From JAPHTQ01 sp050295975 (GTDB lineage: Bacteria; Pseudomonadota; Gammaproteobacteria; Thiohalomonadales; Thiohalomonadaceae): a stretch of DNA of 11,708 nucleotides. Position numbers and translations under genes: made by a program. Positions 5,772-11,501 of the stretch are shown piece by piece. Under the pieces are notes generated by a model, which had not been told where the DNA came from, did not search any database, and saw only the letters and a list, made by a program, of their open reading frames with translations. Positions within the stretch are counted from its first letter, which is position 1, and the number at the start of each line of letters is the position of its first letter. The DNA lies in contig JBNKQR010000072.1 in assembly GCA_050295975.1 (NCBI GenBank), positions 1 through 11,708 on the forward strand, written 5' to 3'.

Positions 5772-6092
5772 ATGCAAAAGTTAAAGAAAGGCGACGACAT
5801 CATCGTTATTGCCGGTCGTGACAAAGGTAAGCGTGGCACTATCAGCACCGTTATGCCCGCGTTCGACAAGGTCATGATTGACGGTATTAACTTGGTGAAG
5901 AAACACCAGAAGCCTAATCCCTCCGCAGGTGTCCAGGGTGGCATCGTGGAGAAGGAGATGCCGCTGCATATATCTAATGTAGCGATCTTCAACCCGGCAA
6001 CCGGCAAAGCCGATCGGGTAGGTATCAAGATTCTGGAGGATGGCCGCAAGGTCCGTTTCTTCAAATCCAACAATGAAGTGATTGACGCTTAA
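5772..6092 (+). CDS. rplX: 50S ribosomal protein L24
   Basis: L24 starts assembly of the 5' domain of 23S rRNA and lies near the tunnel exit. The 106-residue product (E. coli 104) has an N-terminal KOW motif, GDDIIVIAGRDKGKRGTI (7-24), followed by GINLVKKHQKPNP (about 38-50), GGIVEKEMPLHISNVAIFNP and the typical end GRKVRFFKSNNEVIDA. A GAGGGA (5759-5764) precedes the ATG, 16 nt after rplN. In E. coli the S8 repressor binds the mRNA at the junction of this gene with rplE. Confidence 0.98.
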   Translation: MQKLKKGDDIIVIAGRDKGKRGTISTVMPAFDKVMIDGINLVKKHQKPNPSAGVQGGIVEKEMPLHISNVAIFNPATGKADRVGIKILEDGRKVRFFKSNNEVIDA

Positions 6093-6105
6093 GTCGGGTA
6101 TGACA

Positions 6106-6645
6106 ATGGCAAGACTGAAAGAATTTTATAAAGAAACCGTCGTTAAACAGCTGATGGAAGAGCTTAAGTGCGAAAACATCATGGCTGTGCCGCGGATCGA
6201 AAAGATCACCCTCAACATGGGTGTTGGCGAAGCGGCAGCAGACAAGAAAGTGCTGGAGCACGCGGTTTCCGATATGACCAAAATTGCTGGCCAGAAGCCG
6301 ATCGTGACCAAGGCGCGCAAGTCCGTTGCCGGGTTCAAGATTCGTGATGGCTGGCCGATCGGTTGCAAAGTGACCCTTCGCAGTGAACGTATGTACGAGT
6401 TCCTGGATCGTCTGATCAGCATCGCTACCCCGCGAATTCGTGACTTCCGCGGCCTGAGTCCCAAGTCCTTTGATGGTCGTGGTAACTACAGCATGGGTGT
6501 GCGCGAGCAGATTATTTTCCCGGAAATCGATTACGACAAAATCGATGCCCTGCGCGGTATGGACATTACCATTACCACCACGGCAAAAAATGACGACGAA
6601 GCACGTGCGCTGTTGAAAGCGTTCAACTTCCCGTTCAGAGGCTGA
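6106..6645 (+). CDS. rplE: 50S ribosomal protein L5
   Basis: L5 carries 5S rRNA into the 50S subunit together with L18 and forms bridge B1b with S13. With the ATG at 6106 the product is 179 residues, exactly the E. coli length. It starts MARLKEFYKETVVKQLM and has RIEKITLNMGVGEA (about 25-38), TKARKSVAGFKIRDGWPIGCKVTLR and RDFRGLSPKSFDGRGNYSMGV, ending FNFPFRG. An in-frame ATG at 6100 and a TTG at 6082 inside rplX are possible, but GGG (6096-6098) is spaced correctly (7 nt) only for 6106. In E. coli the start region of this gene is the S8 repressor site. Confidence 0.97.
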   Translation: MARLKEFYKETVVKQLMEELKCENIMAVPRIEKITLNMGVGEAAADKKVLEHAVSDMTKIAGQKPIVTKARKSVAGFKIRDGWPIGCKVTLRSERMYEFLDRLISIATPRIRDFRGLSPKSFDGRGNYSMGVREQIIFPEIDYDKIDALRGMDITITTTAKNDDEARALLKAFNFPFRG

Positions 6646-6655
6646 GGATAGGATT

Positions 6656-6961
6656 ATGGCAAAGGTTTCAATGGTGCAGCGTGAACTCAAGCGTGCAAAA
6701 GCGGTAAAGAAATATGCCGCCAAGCGTGAAGAGATCAAGAAGCAGATGAAGAATCCAGACCTGGATATGGAGCAGATTCAGGAGCTTGTTACCAAGCTGC
6801 AGAAACTGCCTCGTGATTCAAGCCCGGTACGCAAGCGTAATCGCTGCAACCTGACCGGTCGTCCACACGGTTATTACCGTAAGTTTGGACTGGGTCGTAA
6901 CAAACTGCGCGAAGCTGCAATGCGTGGCGATATTCCTGGCTTGCGTAAGGCAAGCTGGTAA
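6656..6961 (+). CDS. rpsN: 30S ribosomal protein S14 (zinc-independent form)
   Basis: S14 is in the 30S head beside S3, S10 and S19. The 101-residue product has the same length as E. coli S14, beginning MAKVSMVQRELKRAKAVKKY and with the conserved LPRDSSPVRKRNRC (51-64), TGRPHGYYRKFGLGRNKLREAAMRGDIPGL and the end KASW. Only one Cys (residue 64) is present, so the two CXXC zinc motifs of the short S14 type are absent; this is the long C-minus form. GAGGA (6644-6648) lies 7 nt before the ATG, overlapping the rplE stop. Confidence 0.98.
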   Translation: MAKVSMVQRELKRAKAVKKYAAKREEIKKQMKNPDLDMEQIQELVTKLQKLPRDSSPVRKRNRCNLTGRPHGYYRKFGLGRNKLREAAMRGDIPGLRKASW

Positions 6962-7004
6962 GTAAACGGCCATTTGGCTGAAAGTGAACTAGGAGCATTA
7001 CCGC

Positions 7005-7400
7005 ATGAGCATGACTGATCCTATTGCAGATATGCTTACCCGTATTCGTAACGGGCTATCTGCAACCAAGGTGGAGGTGAAAATGCCTTCATCCAAGGTG
7101 AAGATCTCTGTTGCCCAGGTCCTGAAGGACGAGGGTTACATCAGTGACTTTGCCGTACAGGATATCGATGGTAAGCCGGTGCTCAACGTTACCCTCAAGT
7201 ACTACGAGGGCAAGCCGGTGATTGAGCGCGTTAAGCGTGTCAGTCGCCCTGGCCTGCGCGTATACAAGGGTAAGGATGAGCTTCCCAAAGTAATGGGCGG
7301 GCTTGGTGTCGCTATTATTTCCACCTCTGCCGGAGTGATGACGGACCGCGCTGCACGCGCTGGCGGTCACGGCGGCGAAGTGCTTTGCACCGTATTCTAA
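7005..7400 (+). CDS. rpsH: 30S ribosomal protein S8
   Basis: S8 binds helix 21 of 16S rRNA and organises the central domain; in E. coli it also represses the spc operon by binding a mimic of that helix at the start of rplE. The 131-residue product (E. coli 130) starts MSMTDPIADMLTRIRNG and has MPSSKVKISVAQVLKDEGY (28-46), RVSRPGLRVYKGKDELPKVMGGLGVAIISTS and the RNA-binding end GVMTDRAARAGGHGGEVLC. An AGGAG (6991-6995) precedes the ATG. The 43-nt gap after rpsN is the longest within the spc cluster and shows nothing clear beyond a tiny GCC/GGC repeat. Confidence 0.98.
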   Translation: MSMTDPIADMLTRIRNGLSATKVEVKMPSSKVKISVAQVLKDEGYISDFAVQDIDGKPVLNVTLKYYEGKPVIERVKRVSRPGLRVYKGKDELPKVMGGLGVAIISTSAGVMTDRAARAGGHGGEVLCTVF

Positions 7401-7412
7401 GGGGGGTGAGAA

Positions 7413-7943
7413 ATGGCTAGATATATGAAACCCGTGACTATCCCCTCTGGCGTAACCGTTAGCCTCAGTGGTCAGGCGATGCAGGTCAAAGGCTCCAAAG
7501 GTGCCCTTGAGCATGTCGTTCACCCTGTCGTTGAAGTTAAGCAGGATGACAGTGGCATGAGCTTTGCGCCTCTTGCAGAGACCAAAGCAGCTAATGCTCT
7601 GGTCGGTACTACCCGTGCCCTGCTTAACAATATGATTAAAGGTGTCAGTGAAGGCTTTGAGCGTAAGCTGGAGTTGGTTGGCGTCGGTTACCGTGCGCAG
7701 GCGCAGGGCAAGGTGTTGAATCTGACTCTGGGTTTTTCTCACCCGGTGAACTACGCAGTGCCTGAGGGTATCACCATCGAAACCCCAAGCCAGACCGAAG
7801 TTCTGGTTAAAGGCATCGACAAACAGAAAGTCGGCCAGGTTGCGGCAGAAATTCGCGCCTATCGTCCACCGGAACCTTACAAAGGCAAGGGTGTTCGTTA
7901 TTCAGACGAACGTGTTGTCCGTAAGGAAGCCAAGAAGAAATAA
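7413..7943 (+). CDS. rplF: 50S ribosomal protein L6
   Basis: L6 binds the sarcin-ricin loop region of 23S rRNA, next to the site of translational GTPases. The 176-residue product (E. coli 177) has the two repeated L6 domains (about 1-80 and 83-170). Family blocks are TIPSGVTVSLSGQAMQVKGSKG (9-30), GTTRALLNNMIKGVSEGF (69-86), KLELVGVGYRAQ, LTLGFSHPVNY and the conserved RAYRPPEPYKGKGVRYSDE near the end. The N-terminus MARYMKPV is a residue or so shorter than the usual MSRVAKxPV. A strong G-rich site (7401-7406) directly after the rpsH stop lies 6 nt before the ATG. Confidence 0.98.
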   Translation: MARYMKPVTIPSGVTVSLSGQAMQVKGSKGALEHVVHPVVEVKQDDSGMSFAPLAETKAANALVGTTRALLNNMIKGVSEGFERKLELVGVGYRAQAQGKVLNLTLGFSHPVNYAVPEGITIETPSQTEVLVKGIDKQKVGQVAAEIRAYRPPEPYKGKGVRYSDERVVRKEAKKK

Positions 7944-7954
7944 GGTTTAAGGCG

Positions 7955-8311
7955 ATGAAATCGAAGAAAGAATCACGTTTGCGTCGCGCTGTACGTAGCC
8001 GCGCGAAGATCAGAGAGTTAGGTGTTCACCGTCTGTGCGTTAATCGCACTCCGCGTCACATCTATGCTCAGATCATCGCTCCAAACGGCTCCGAGGTGAT
8101 TGCTTCTGCTTCCACCGTACAGGCTGACATCAAGGGCGGCGTAAAAGCCACCGGAAACGCCGATGCCGCTGCTGCGGTTGGTAAGGCGATTGCGGAAAAG
8201 GCAAAGGCGGCTGGCGTTAGCCAGGTTGCTTTCGACCGTTCAGGTTTTAAATACCATGGCCGCGTAAAGGCACTTGCCGAAGCTGCGCGGGAAAGTGGTC
8301 TGGAATTCTAA
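7955..8311 (+). CDS. rplR: 50S ribosomal protein L18
   Basis: L18 binds 5S rRNA with L5 and anchors it in the central protuberance. The 118-residue product (E. coli 117) has a basic N-terminal tail, MKSKKESRLRRAVRSRAKIR, then LGVHRLCVNRTPRHIYAQII (22-41), APNGSEVIASASTV, NADAAAAVGKAIAEKAKAAG and FDRSGFKYHGRVKALAEAARE, ending LEF. AAGG (7949-7952) precedes the ATG, 11 nt after rplF. Confidence 0.98.
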   Translation: MKSKKESRLRRAVRSRAKIRELGVHRLCVNRTPRHIYAQIIAPNGSEVIASASTVQADIKGGVKATGNADAAAAVGKAIAEKAKAAGVSQVAFDRSGFKYHGRVKALAEAARESGLEF

Positions 8312-8321
8312 GGGCTAGATT

Positions 8322-8831
8322 ATGGCGGGATTTGATTCAGCACAAAACAACGACGGCTTCATTGAGAAACTGGTCGGCGTAAACCGTGTTTCCAAAACGG
8401 TTAAGGGCGGACGTATCTTCCAGTTCGCTGCATTGACCGTGGTTGGTGACGGCCAGGGCAAAGTTGGCTTCGGTACCGGCAAGGCCCGTGAGGTTCCTGC
8501 TGCTATCCAGAAGGCAATGGAGAGTGCTCGACGCAATATGCGTACTGTCAGCATTACCGAAGGCGGTACTCTGCAATATGCAGTGAATGCTCGCCACGGC
8601 GCGGCCAAGGTTTACATGCAGCCTGCTTCTGATGGTACCGGTGTTATTGCCGGCGGTGCGATGCGCGCTGTATTCGAAGCGGCCGGTGTGCACAACGTGT
8701 TAGCCAAATGCATCGGTAGCAACAATCCGGTGAATGTGGTCCGTGCCACCATGAACGGCTTGACCGATATGACCTCTCCAGAGAGTGTTGCGGCCAAGCG
8801 TGGCAAAAGCGTGAAAGAGATTCTGGAATAA
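8322..8831 (+). CDS. rpsE: 30S ribosomal protein S5
   Basis: S5 sits at the mRNA entry side of the 30S subunit and affects decoding accuracy. The 169-residue product (E. coli 167) has the N-terminal double-stranded RNA-binding-like domain (about 14-80) and the C-terminal S5 domain (about 90-160). The loop NRVSKTVKGGRIF (21-33) is the place of E. coli spectinomycin-resistance changes and looks wild type. GFGTGKAREVPAAIQKAMESARRNM, GAMRAVFEAAGVHNVLAKCIGS and the end AAKRGKSVKEILE are further hallmarks. AAGGG (8310-8314) overlaps the rplR stop. The gap to rpmD is only 3 nt. Confidence 0.98.
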   Translation: MAGFDSAQNNDGFIEKLVGVNRVSKTVKGGRIFQFAALTVVGDGQGKVGFGTGKAREVPAAIQKAMESARRNMRTVSITEGGTLQYAVNARHGAAKVYMQPASDGTGVIAGGAMRAVFEAAGVHNVLAKCIGSNNPVNVVRATMNGLTDMTSPESVAAKRGKSVKEILE

Positions 8832-8834
8832 GTC

Positions 8835-9023
8835 ATGGCCAAGAACAATACGATCAAAATCAAGCTGGTGCGTAGCGTATTCGGCCGCCTGCCGACCCAT
8901 CGGGCAACCGTGGCTGGTCTGGGCCTGCGTCGTATGCACCAAACCGTTGAAGTTGAGGACACCCCATGCACTCGCGGCATGATTAATAAGGTGTCTTACA
9001 TGGTCAAGGTTGTCGAGGATTAA
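8835..9023 (+). CDS. rpmD: 50S ribosomal protein L30
   Basis: L30 is a small 50S protein absent from many bacteria but standard in gammaproteobacteria. The 62-residue product (E. coli 59) reads MAKNNTIKIKLVRSVFGRLP, then THRATVAGLGLRRMHQTVE (21-39) and EDTPCTRGMINKVSYMVKVVED. The extra residues relative to E. coli are at both ends. The start lies 3 nt after rpsE, with GGAA (8825-8828) inside rpsE as its only Shine-Dalgarno-like site, so coupled translation is likely. Only 1 nt separates its stop from rplO. Confidence 0.97.
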   Translation: MAKNNTIKIKLVRSVFGRLPTHRATVAGLGLRRMHQTVEVEDTPCTRGMINKVSYMVKVVED

Positions 9024-9024
9024 G

Positions 9025-9459
9025 ATGAAACTGAATTCAATCTCACCTGGTGAAGGCGCCAAGCATAGTGCCAAGCGTGTGGGCCGTGGTATCGGCTCCG
9101 GTCTGGGCAAAACATGCGGCCGTGGCCACAAAGGTCAACATTCCCGTTCCGGCGGTTTCCATAAGGTCGGTTTCGAAGGCGGTCAGATGCCGTTGCAGCG
9201 TCGCCTGCCGAAGGTTGGCTTTACCTCACGCGTTGGTCGCACCACCGCTGAGATTCGCCTGCACGAACTGGCTCTGGTCGAAGGTGATCTGGTCGATCTG
9301 GTTGCACTGAAGGCCGCCAACATCATTCGTCAGGATATTAAACGTGCCAAGGTTATTGCCTCCGGCAGCATCGAGAAGGCAGTAACTGTGCGTGGCCTGG
9401 GTGTCACCAAAGGTGCTCGTGCCGCAATCGAGGCAGCTGGCGGAAAAGTAGAGGACTGA
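9025..9459 (+). CDS. rplO: 50S ribosomal protein L15
   Basis: L15 is a late-assembly 50S protein whose glycine- and arginine-rich N-terminal tail threads into 23S rRNA. The 144-residue product equals the E. coli length. It begins MKLNSISPGEGAKHSAKRVG and has RGIGSGLGKTCGRGHKGQHSRSGG (21-44), GFEGGQMPLQRRLPKVGF and the C-terminal TVRGLGVTKGARAAIEAAGGKVED. The ATG at 9025 is chosen over the in-frame upstream ATG inside rpmD (9010), because it gives the family N-terminus and follows GAGG (9015-9018). The gap to secY is 2 nt. Confidence 0.97.
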   Translation: MKLNSISPGEGAKHSAKRVGRGIGSGLGKTCGRGHKGQHSRSGGFHKVGFEGGQMPLQRRLPKVGFTSRVGRTTAEIRLHELALVEGDLVDLVALKAANIIRQDIKRAKVIASGSIEKAVTVRGLGVTKGARAAIEAAGGKVED

Positions 9460-9461
9460 TA

Positions 9462-10811
9462 ATGGGTGCCTCCGCTTCAGCGATGGCCAATGCCATGTCA
9501 GGCGGCAAACTGACCGAGCTGAAGCAGCGCCTGCTTTTTGTGCTCGGCGCTCTGCTGGTATTCCGTATTGGTGCCCACATTCCGGTTCCCGGTATTGACC
9601 CGATTGCCCTTGCTAAACTGTTCGAGCAGCAGCGCGGCACTATCCTCGACATGTTCAACATGTTTTCCGGTGGAGCATTGCAGCGTTTCTCACTGTTTGC
9701 TCTCGGTATCATGCCTTATATCTCGGCGTCGATTATCGTTCAGCTGCTGACCAAGGTGTCTCCCAAGCTGGAGCAGTTGAGTAAGGAAGGCGCAGCAGGC
9801 AAACGCAAGATTACCCAGTACACCCGTATGGGCACGCTGGTTCTAGCAACCTTCCAGGCATTTGGTGTGGCAGTGATGCTGGAATCTCAGATGGCGCCGG
9901 GCAATATCCCGGTCGTTATCGAACCAGGTCTGACCTTCCGCATGGTAACTGCGGTAAGTCTGGTAACCGGCACCCTGTTCCTGATGTGGCTGGGTGAGCA
10001 GATTACCGAGCGTGGTATTGGTAACGGCATTTCATTGATTATTTTTGCCGGTATCGTCGCAGGTTTGCCCGCGGCTATCGGTGGAACACTGGAACTGGCA
10101 CGGACCGGCGAGATGAACCCGGCGACCATTCTGGTGCTGTTTGCAGTCGCTCTGGCAGTAACCGCTCTGGTGGTTTACGTCGAGCGTGGTCAGCGCCGTA
10201 TTACGGTCAACTACGCCAAGCGCCAGCAAGGGCGCAAAATGATGGCGGCACAGTCTAGCCATCTGCCCTTGAAGGTAAATATGGCCGGTGTTATTCCGCC
10301 CATATTCGCTTCATCGATTATTCTCTTCCCAGCAACGCTGGGTGGATGGTTTGCCAATGCTGAAGGGATGGGCTGGCTGCAGAATATTTCAGCCATGATC
10401 TCTCCGGGGCAGCCACTCTATGTTGGATTGTATGCGCTGGCGATTATTTTCTTCTGCTTCTTCTATACGGCGTTGATGTTCAACCCGAAGGAGACAGCAG
10501 ATAACCTGAAGAAGTCCGGTGCCTTTGTTCCCGGTATTCGTCCAGGTGAGCAGACTGCGAAGTATATCGACAATATTTTGGGCCGACTGACTCTTGCTGG
10601 TGCCATGTACATTACGCTGGTCTGCTTGCTGCCAGAGTTTTTGATCCTGTCGTGGAATGTACCATTCTACTTCGGGGGAACCTCACTGCTGATTATTGTG
10701 GTGGTGGTGATGGATTTCATGGCCCAAATGCAGGCGCATCTGATGTCTCATCAGTATGAGAGCCTGATGAAGAAGGCGAATTTGAAGGGTTACGGTAAGC
10801 CGGGGCTGTAA
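9462..10811 (+). CDS. secY: Preprotein translocase channel subunit SecY
   Basis: SecY is the ten-helix inner-membrane channel that, with SecE, SecG and SecA, exports unfolded proteins and inserts membrane proteins. The 449-residue product (E. coli 443) has hydrophobic segments near 23-40, 70-98 (plug and TM2 region), 123-141, 158-178, 187-207, 221-241, 275-295, 319-341, 373-396 and 401-424. Signature blocks are HIPVPGIDP (39-47), FNMFSGGALQRFSLFALGIMPYISASII (65-92), GEQITERGIGNGISLIIFAGIV (178-199) and the cytoplasmic C5 loop PGIRPGEQTAKYI (357-369), where the conserved Arg is needed for SecA and ribosome contact. GAGG (9451-9454) supports the ATG at 9462; codon 8 (9483) is another in-frame ATG. 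Its place after rplO is standard in the spc cluster. Confidence 0.98.
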   Translation: MGASASAMANAMSGGKLTELKQRLLFVLGALLVFRIGAHIPVPGIDPIALAKLFEQQRGTILDMFNMFSGGALQRFSLFALGIMPYISASIIVQLLTKVSPKLEQLSKEGAAGKRKITQYTRMGTLVLATFQAFGVAVMLESQMAPGNIPVVIEPGLTFRMVTAVSLVTGTLFLMWLGEQITERGIGNGISLIIFAGIVAGLPAAIGGTLELARTGEMNPATILVLFAVALAVTALVVYVERGQRRITVNYAKRQQGRKMMAAQSSHLPLKVNMAGVIPPIFASSIILFPATLGGWFANAEGMGWLQNISAMISPGQPLYVGLYALAIIFFCFFYTALMFNPKETADNLKKSGAFVPGIRPGEQTAKYIDNILGRLTLAGAMYITLVCLLPEFLILSWNVPFYFGGTSLLIIVVVVMDFMAQMQAHLMSHQYESLMKKANLKGYGKPGL

Positions 10812-10849
10812 GCCGCGATTACCATGATTGAGTTTACTGGAGACGTAAG

Positions 10850-10966
10850 ATGAAGGTTCGTGCTTCCGTTAAGAAGATTTGCCGCAACTGCAAGATCATC
10901 CGCCGTAATGGTACGGTCCGTGTGATCTGCTCCTCCGACGCTCGCCACAAGCAGCGTCAGGGTTAG
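10850..10966 (+). CDS. rpmJ: 50S ribosomal protein L36 (zinc-binding form)
   Basis: L36 is the smallest 50S protein and organises 23S rRNA helices near the factor-binding side. This 38-residue frame starts MKVRASVKKICRNCKIIRRN and ends SSDARHKQRQG. It keeps the zinc ribbon of the C-plus type: Cys11, Cys14, Cys27 and His33. GGAG (10839-10842) precedes the ATG, 38 nt after secY. It is the last gene of the spc cluster, in the same place as in E. coli. C-plus L36 can be replaced under zinc shortage by a C-minus paralogue; no such copy is in this window. Confidence 0.97.
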   Translation: MKVRASVKKICRNCKIIRRNGTVRVICSSDARHKQRQG

Positions 10967-10979
10967 TCTGTGGTCTGCT

Positions 10980-11005
10980 CTGCAAAACGGTCTTTGACCG
11001 GGCAG
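10980..11005. repeat. Inverted repeat after rpmJ
   Basis: CGGTC (10988-10992) and GACCG (10996-11000) form a perfect 5-bp stem with a TTT loop. An outer CTGC (10980-10983) can pair with GCAG (11002-11005) across an AAAA/G internal loop. There is no T run afterwards, so it is not a standard intrinsic terminator. It may stabilise the 3' end of the spc transcript or do nothing; it ends 3 nt before the -35 of the alpha promoter. Confidence 0.4.
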
Positions 11006-11008
11006 GGC

Positions 11009-11037
11009 TTGATTAACAGTGGGTTTGCGATTATTAT
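11009..11037 (+). promoter_or_regulatory. Candidate alpha-cluster promoter
   Basis: TTGATT (11009-11014, 4 of 6) and TATTAT (11032-11037, 5 of 6) are spaced by 17 nt and followed by GGCGCGC, a GC-rich discriminator with CGCG at 11040-11043. The start should be near 11044-11046, giving a leader of about 53 nt for rpsM. It matches the architecture of the spc promoter at 5301-5329. Its place between rpmJ and rpsM is where a promoter for rpsM-rpsK-rpsD-rpoA-rplQ would be expected. Confidence 0.7.
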
Positions 11038-11060
11038 GGCGCGCTTTTCCACAGCGCGTC
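11038..11060. repeat. GC-rich inverted repeat across the predicted rpsM transcription start
   Basis: GGCGCGC (11038-11044) can pair with GCGCGTC (11054-11060) as 7 bp with one G-U around TTTTCCACA. The left arm is the discriminator of the alpha promoter, so an RNA starting near 11045 would lack it; only RNA reading through from rpmJ could fold this way. Confidence 0.4.
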
Positions 11061-11095
11061 AGGCGTTTGTGCTTTTGTGATTTGAGGGAGTGCCT
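11061..11095 (+). promoter_or_regulatory. Possible Shine-Dalgarno-masking helix in the rpsM leader
   Basis: AGGCGTTT (11061-11068) can pair with GAGTGCCT (11088-11095) as 8 bp, three of them G-U, with a 19-nt loop. The right arm covers the 3' half of the GAGGGAG Shine-Dalgarno (11084-11090). The sequence AGTGCCTAAATGGCCCGTAT around the start resembles the E. coli rpsM start region, which belongs to the S4-binding pseudoknot. Whether S4 binds here cannot be told by eye. Confidence 0.3.
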
Positions 11096-11097
11096 AA

Positions 11098-11454
11098 ATG
11101 GCCCGTATTGCTGGAATTAACATCCCGGTGAACAAGCATGCAGTGATTGCCCTGACGGCAATCTATGGCATCGGTCGTACCCGTTCACGCCAGATTTGTG
11201 ACGCAGCAGGGGTAAACCCGGCCGCGGCGATTAAAGATCTGACCGAGGCGGAGATCGAGAATTTGCGTGGCGAAGTCGCCAAGTTCACCGTAGAAGGCGA
11301 CCTGCGACGCGAGGTTTCCATGAACATCAAGCGTTTGATGGATCTTGGCTGCTATCGCGGTATCCGTCATCGCCGTGGCTTGCCGCTGCGTGGTCAGCGC
11401 ACCCGTACTAACGCACGCACCCGTAAGGGCCCGCGTCGTCCGATCAAGCGGTGA
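11098..11454 (+). CDS. rpsM: 30S ribosomal protein S13
   Basis: S13 is in the 30S head, contacts P-site tRNA through its basic tail, and forms bridges B1a and B1b with L5 and 23S rRNA. The 118-residue product has the E. coli length and starts MARIAGINIPVNKHAVIALT. The helix-two-turn-helix region holds IYGIGRTRSRQIC (22-34); then come REVSMNIKRLMDLGCYRGIRHRRGLPLRGQRTRTNARTRKG (about 71-111) and the basic end PRRPIKR. GAGGGAG (11084-11090) lies 7 nt before the ATG. The gene ends in tandem stops (TGA TAA). First gene of the alpha cluster. Confidence 0.98.
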   Translation: MARIAGINIPVNKHAVIALTAIYGIGRTRSRQICDAAGVNPAAAIKDLTEAEIENLRGEVAKFTVEGDLRREVSMNIKRLMDLGCYRGIRHRRGLPLRGQRTRTNARTRKGPRRPIKR

Positions 11455-11458
11455 TAAA

Positions 11459-11472
11459 CAGACTACGGTCTG
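11459..11472 (+). promoter_or_regulatory. UACG-tetraloop hairpin between rpsM and rpsK
   Basis: CAGAC (11459-11463) and GTCTG (11468-11472) form a perfect 5-bp stem closed by C-G around TACG, the UNCG-type tetraloop known to be exceptionally stable in RNA. It starts 4 nt after the rpsM stop and is 29 nt before the rpsK start. No T run follows, so it is not a terminator. It could set the relative expression of rpsM and rpsK or protect the message. Confidence 0.5.
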
Positions 11473-11501
11473 ATTCACATAGTTATCTGGGAAATTAGGA
11501 T

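Noticed and set aside
6968..6979. GGCC-ATTT-GGCT repeat in the rpsN-rpsH gap
   Set aside because: Only 3-4 bp with a tiny loop, no T tract, expected by chance.
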